64,000 nucleotides of DNA from Haberlea rhodopensis (lineage: Eukaryota > Streptophyta > Magnoliopsida > Lamiales > Gesneriaceae), in the NCBI GenBank assembly GCA_907163345.1, contig CAJQUN010000008.1, forward strand, positions 12,649,191 through 12,713,190. Direction: 5' to 3'. Below are positions 60,240-64,000 of this stretch, piece by piece. Below the pieces are notes generated by a model. The model saw nothing but the letters and a program-made list of their open reading frames with translations, was not told where the DNA came from and ran no database searches. How positions within the stretch are numbered: position 1 is the first letter of the stretch; every line of letters begins with the position of its first letter. Position numbers and translations under genes: made by a program.

Positions 60240-60800
60240 TGTTAGGAAAATATTTCTAAGTGTTGGTGGTGACAAACATCAACTGGATGGACATCAACCG
60301 GGTGACAAACACCTACCGGGTGATGGACATCAACTGGACAAACATTTACCGGGTGACAAACACTTACCGGGTGACAGACATCTACCGGGTGACAGACACC
60401 TACCGGGTGATGGACACCAACCGGATGGACACCAACCGGATGGATATCAACTGGATGAACACCAACCGGATGGACATCAACTGGATGGACACCTACTGGA
60501 TGGACACCAACTGGATAAGCATCTACTGGATAGTCATATATTGAACAAAGTCATCTACTGGTTACAGAAGAATGAATGACCAGTTGAACAAAGAAAGCCA
60601 GCAAAAGTCTAACCATCCAGCAAGAGCACAAAGCAACAAGACAAAACAAGTACAACCTATTCTGATAAAGGTACAACAGAGCGGTGCACCCTGCTATATC
60701 TCCGCCACCATTAGCGTCAGAATAAAAGAGCCGTTGCTAAACAAAATAGGAAAGAAGACAATGGTAACAGAAAGTGGATCCCTTCCAAATATAGACAAGT
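60240..60800 (+). repeat. 3' LTR of the Sirevirus-like element, cut at 60800
   Basis: Matches 40369-40968 up to GACAAGT, where the next element starts; the 15-bp minisatellite (about 60275-60540) has a different unit number and order from the 5' LTR. The remaining ~630 bp, including the TATA region, should lie beyond the window. Confidence 0.88.
60275..60540 (+). repeat. 15-bp minisatellite in U3 of the 3' LTR
   Basis: About 17 units of GGATGGACACCAACC/GGGTGACAGACACCTACC type, with variants similar to those at 40401-40690 but in a different order. Confidence 0.85.
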
Positions 60801-61919
60801 TGTTACGATCGGTCCGGAGTGTTTAGAGGGGGGGTGAATGAACACTCCTTTTAAAATTAATCCTTTTTTGATTTCTCTCGGGTTAGTGAAAGAAATCTAT
60901 TTCTCAATCAACGTCTCTTTAGAACAGACCACTGAATATGATAGTGCTGAACGGTCTGTTCTAGATAAGTAAGAACGGCTCGATGGCTTAAAGAGTAAAA
61001 CTCAGTGCGGAACGATAAGAGACAAAATATGTTTCTGGAAGTTCGAAGGTGGTGTAATCCTTCTACGTCTCCCCTTCTTCCAATTAAGGAAGGATTCCAC
61101 TAGAAGACTTTGATTTATACAATCCTGTTGTACAAACCTGATTCAGCTAGATTTACCCCACTACCAGCCTGAACTCCTAGTCTCTCGATCTGTTCAGACA
61201 TACACTGTTTGACAGTTACAATTGAATTTCACTTCTCTATCTTAGTAAAGATTACAAAAGACAGACTGATTTTGTCTATGCACACAATGATCCTATGACG
61301 ATCAAATATTACAATATGATGTGCTTATGAAAACTTTGGGCAGAATGGTTAAGATGAATATCTTATCAAAGTGATTCTGCTCAAGAATATCTCGACTTGT
61401 AAGCTTGTGCTGTTTTTGGTTTTCTTTTCGTTTCTTGATTGATCAGTCGTCCCTTGAGCTCTTTAGTTGCATCCTTTTATAGTTGCTTATACCAAAGACA
61501 TTATTTCCTTTTCTGTGCAACTCTTGACTCTGCTCAATCTCTGAATAAGCTACAGTCTTATTCTTTTAGGCGCTTGCCATTCTGGTCTATGCTTTCGGCG
61601 ACTGTAAGGTAAGCTCTTCTTTGTCTTCTTACCTTTTAAGGTAATCTTCAGTCCTTGGTCTTTGTCATCATTAATTGCATCATTAAATGCATCAATAAAT
61701 AGCCGTTAATGATTCGGACGGAAGAACGAAGCTTATACAACATTGTCTGCTCTGATCTGATTATTATTGAGCTGATCTCGTGCTTCGATCTGGTCAAGCT
61801 TATTTTCATCGATCCGTTCTGATTTTGCGATAGACCATATCGACGCGATCTGCTTTGACATGGTTTAGCGTCTTGATCGGTCTGATCCATTTTGTCATCT
61901 TTAAAATCCGAAACTAACA
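60801..61919 (-). repeat. 3' LTR of the second Sirevirus-like element
   Basis: 1119 bp, TGTTACGATCGGTCCGGAG to CCGAAACTAACA. U3 is on the right side (61600-61919) and is rich in GATCTG/TGATCGG words. TATA box at 61473-61482. Confidence 0.82.
61473..61482 (-). promoter_or_regulatory. TATA box in LTR
   Basis: CTATAAAAGG on the minus strand, about 440 bp into the LTR from its U3 end. Confidence 0.7.
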
Positions 61920-62328
61920 AATTCCCCCTTGTTGATGATGACAAAACCTAGCTTCTATGTCTTCTTATTCAGTCTTTTAAAAGTTCTGAAGCGTATACTT
62001 GCTGATCATTTGAGTCTTCTTGTTCAAAATAAATGAACATAGTTAAGTTGTAGTTCGGATCGATTGAGTCATTTTGTTCAAAATAATGAACTAAGACTTA
62101 GATAAGTAACTGAAGAACTCTGATTTTTATTGAGTAAAAATCTGATATACATTTACATGTCTGACTTAAATAAACATCTACTTCTTCGTTGAAGACTGTT
62201 GAGCTGACTTGAAATACTTTTTCTTTTCCCCCTTTTTGTCAGCAGCAATCTCCTGAAGGAAATCTACGATCTACGTGAGCTGAGCGCAAATAGCATCCAG
62301 ACGATTGTCTTGAGCAATAAAGATTTGG
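61920..62328 (-). other. polypurine tract and non-coding spacer
   Basis: AATTCCCCCTTGTTG (61920-61934) abuts the LTR. A second PPT-like copy, reverse complement of TGACAAAAAGGGGG, is at about 62228-62245. No gene between them. Confidence 0.7.
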
Positions 62329-63997
62329 CTACGGAAGTCCGAACTTTAGTTGCCAGCTCGATCTCAGGCTGTTTTTATAAGAAGCTTGATGAGAGAATAG
62401 ATCAGTCAGTCCACGCTGAATACCGCTAGCCGTCATCTTTTCTCTGAAGGATTCAAAATTCAAGTGAGTAGACCTTTGACTCTGATGAACTTCTCTGACT
62501 TGTTGGGAGAGATAGAGACAGTTGTCAGAGAGCTGTTGAAGAGACTTCGCAAGAGATGAGGCTTCAGCAGGTAAATGGCCCAGGGAGTGATCCAATGGTG
62601 ACGTAGTAGGATCATCCTCGGCTTCAATTGGTACAAGTGAAGAGATGTTAGATTGGCGTGTATCGGACCGGATTAAAGTAACCAAGTCCGTAGAGAATTT
62701 TTCCACAAATGCCAAATTTTCAGCAGACTGATCCGGAGGAGTGATAGGTCTGGTAGGCTCCTCAACCTAGCGGCAACAATTGTTGACACCATGAGATCCG
62801 GATCAACGGAGTCTGGTGAGACAACTTTCGAAGGTGCGGCGGTTGGACTGTGCTGAACGAGGGAGACTGAAGACGCCAGAGGGATGGAAGTTGTGGGAGA
62901 ATCCAGCAAGACATCCATGGCCTCAGTCTCTGCTGCAGACGAAGCATTGGTCAGTGGCTGCTCCGCTGTACCAGAAGGAAGTGGCTCAAAGAATGGTTCT
63001 GCCACAGTTTTGCTCGCAGAGGGGTGATCTGGGCTAGGAACTGGAGTGGATATATTAAGCTTCTGTCGTTGAAAATGAACAGCCAGGTGAAGAGCATGAA
63101 TATCCATTTCCAGCTGAGCAATGACAGCACCATCATCTTTGGCAGTCGGATTGTTGGCATCAAAATTCACCTTTTTGGCTGCAATAAGCAAGTTTGCCAG
63201 TCTGAACCAGTGGTTAGCTTGGAATAATTCTTTTCGATGCACCGCAATCCAAACGTCATCAGTTTCTGTCCCTTTAAGGATTTCTTGTTCCATTTTGTAG
63301 AGTCTCTTTAGCTTGCCAAAGAACATACCAAAATGGTTGACCGTTCTGTATTCAACCCATTCATCAAACACCACAGTAAGCTCCTTGACCTTGTCTTCAA
63401 CATCTTCCATGGCGATGTCAATAGCAGTTCGAACGGCTGACTTGGGTTTTGAAGAGAGGGGCTCAGCTAGAGCTAGAACTGCCTTGCCTTTGTCTTTGCT
63501 GATGAGAGACAAGGGCTTAATCCCTGATTGAGTGTAGTCTCCTAATTATTTGATGACAATGCCCTTGACCAGAGGAAGAGTGGAAGGGACTCGGATGGTG
63601 ACCTTGGGTACAGTGGATGGAACTGTTGAAGGTTGAGTTGGAGTTTGGGTTGAGGGGTGGCTTTTGTTGAAGGCAAGATATGTATGGTTTTTATATTGAA
63701 GGTTGACAGAGGCTTGGTGATTTGGGTTCTTGGATTCTTTGGAGGGGCTTTGGCTGGAGATGAAGGAGCAGAGGCAGACTGAGTTTCCTCTGAGTCAGTC
63801 TGGATAGTCAGTTTGTGCTTAACTCGAGGTTTTCTAGCAGCAGCCTGTTCCTGTCCCCGTTCAATCTTCACAGTTACCAGATCAGAGGGAGTGGGAGGAG
63901 CACATTTGGATTTAAGCAAAGCCAAACCCTTGGGGTTGAGAATCTTAAAAGGGTTGAGAGCAGACGGCTTCCCCAGCTCGATGTCCAGCGTCTCCAA
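62329..63997 (-). pseudogene. third reading frame of the second copia element, 5' end outside the window
   Basis: Read leftward: a basic, Pro/Ser-rich linker (KPRVKHKL, then SAPSSPAKAPPKNPRTQ), a stop at 63542-63544 with a frame change by 63512, then KDKGKAVL. A helical domain follows (VVFDEWVEYR, LEMDIHALHL), then a Ser/Thr/Pro-rich stretch, a frameshift near 62767 and a coiled-coil end (LAKSLQQLSDNCLYLSQQV). The order linker, KGK-L, helical domain with FD.W and HAL motifs, low complexity, coiled coil matches 57400-59040 of the plus-strand element. The N-terminal globular domain would be to the right of 64000. Function unknown. Confidence 0.7.
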
Positions 63998-64000
63998 CAG

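Larger units (their letters stand above)
40369..64000 (+). mobile_element. Sirevirus-like Ty1/copia element, right end outside the window
   Basis: 5' LTR (40369-41597), primer site, gag, protease, [insertion 44013-53221], integrase, RT, RNase H, a long third frame, polypurine tract, then a 3' LTR starting at 60240 that is cut at 60800 by another element. Long gag with a coiled-coil extension, PPT-like copies upstream of the 3' LTR and a third frame after pol fit the Sirevirus group. It sits inside the U3 of the gag-only copia element. Many stops and frameshifts show it is inactive. Confidence 0.85.
60801..64000 (-). mobile_element. second Sirevirus-like copia element, minus strand, 3' part only
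   Basis: A 3' LTR (60801-61919), polypurine tract (61920-61934) and third-frame coding lie in the order expected for a minus-strand element, which runs past the right end of the window. It inserted into the Sirevirus 3' LTR; the left flanking 5-mer is CAAGT (60796-60800). Confidence 0.82.

Noticed and set aside
40392..60579. Repetitive MDINWMDTY-type frames at 40392-40697 and 60184-60579
   Set aside because: Translations of the 15-bp LTR minisatellite upstream of the TATA box; not in the transcribed coding part of the element.

Overview
The window is nuclear DNA from a flowering plant. It is AT-rich, has one spliced host gene with GT-AG introns, and is otherwise almost entirely LTR retrotransposons of plant types (Tekay/Del-like Ty3/gypsy chromoviruses, their non-autonomous derivatives, and Sirevirus-like Ty1/copia elements). 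The long extra reading frames beside the copia pol genes resemble proteins I remember as abundant in asterid, especially Lamiales, genome annotations. That is a weak taxonomic hint only.

Layout. 1-4561: 3' part of a chromovirus (RT, RNase H, integrase, chromodomain, 3' LTR), inserted into an older LTR (remnant 4562-5412). 5413-15660: one arm of a tandem duplication. A minus-strand, coding-depleted gypsy derivative (7346-14559) lies here, and the sequence that follows its right LTR is also present at 5413-6417. 15666-24895: a complete minus-strand non-autonomous LTR element with 2.5 kb LTRs and target-site duplication (TSD) ATATG. 24896-32665: a gene island of low-copy AT-rich DNA, a Mutator-like TIR element (25495-26909) and the host gene (27281-29624, five exons, 350 residues). 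32666-64000: a nest up to five levels deep.

The nest. A copia LTR (32666-33678) is cut by a minus-strand gag-only copia element (33679-40368). That element carries a solo chromovirus LTR (37171-38744) and a GATACG-rich MITE-like element (35989-36497). Its 5' LTR is cut by a plus-strand Sirevirus-like element that starts at 40369 and runs past the window end. The Sirevirus is split between protease and integrase by a second non-autonomous gypsy-type element (44013-53221, TSD ATCTT), which itself contains another GATACG element (50078-50672). The Sirevirus 3' LTR is cut at 60801 by a further minus-strand Sirevirus-like element.

How the parts relate. The non-autonomous gypsy-type elements have no usable genes but keep LTR ends, a Met-tRNA primer site and a polypurine-tract context like those of the chromovirus, so they were probably mobilised in trans. 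The most striking unexplained structure is a cluster of palindromes built on CGATCGATCG at the same place in the LTRs of four lineages. It lies about 400 nt downstream of the TATA box where one can be seen, and the bases flanking the core differ between lineages while often keeping the palindrome. Retrotransposon genes here are broken by stops, frameshifts and insertions; the host gene looks intact.
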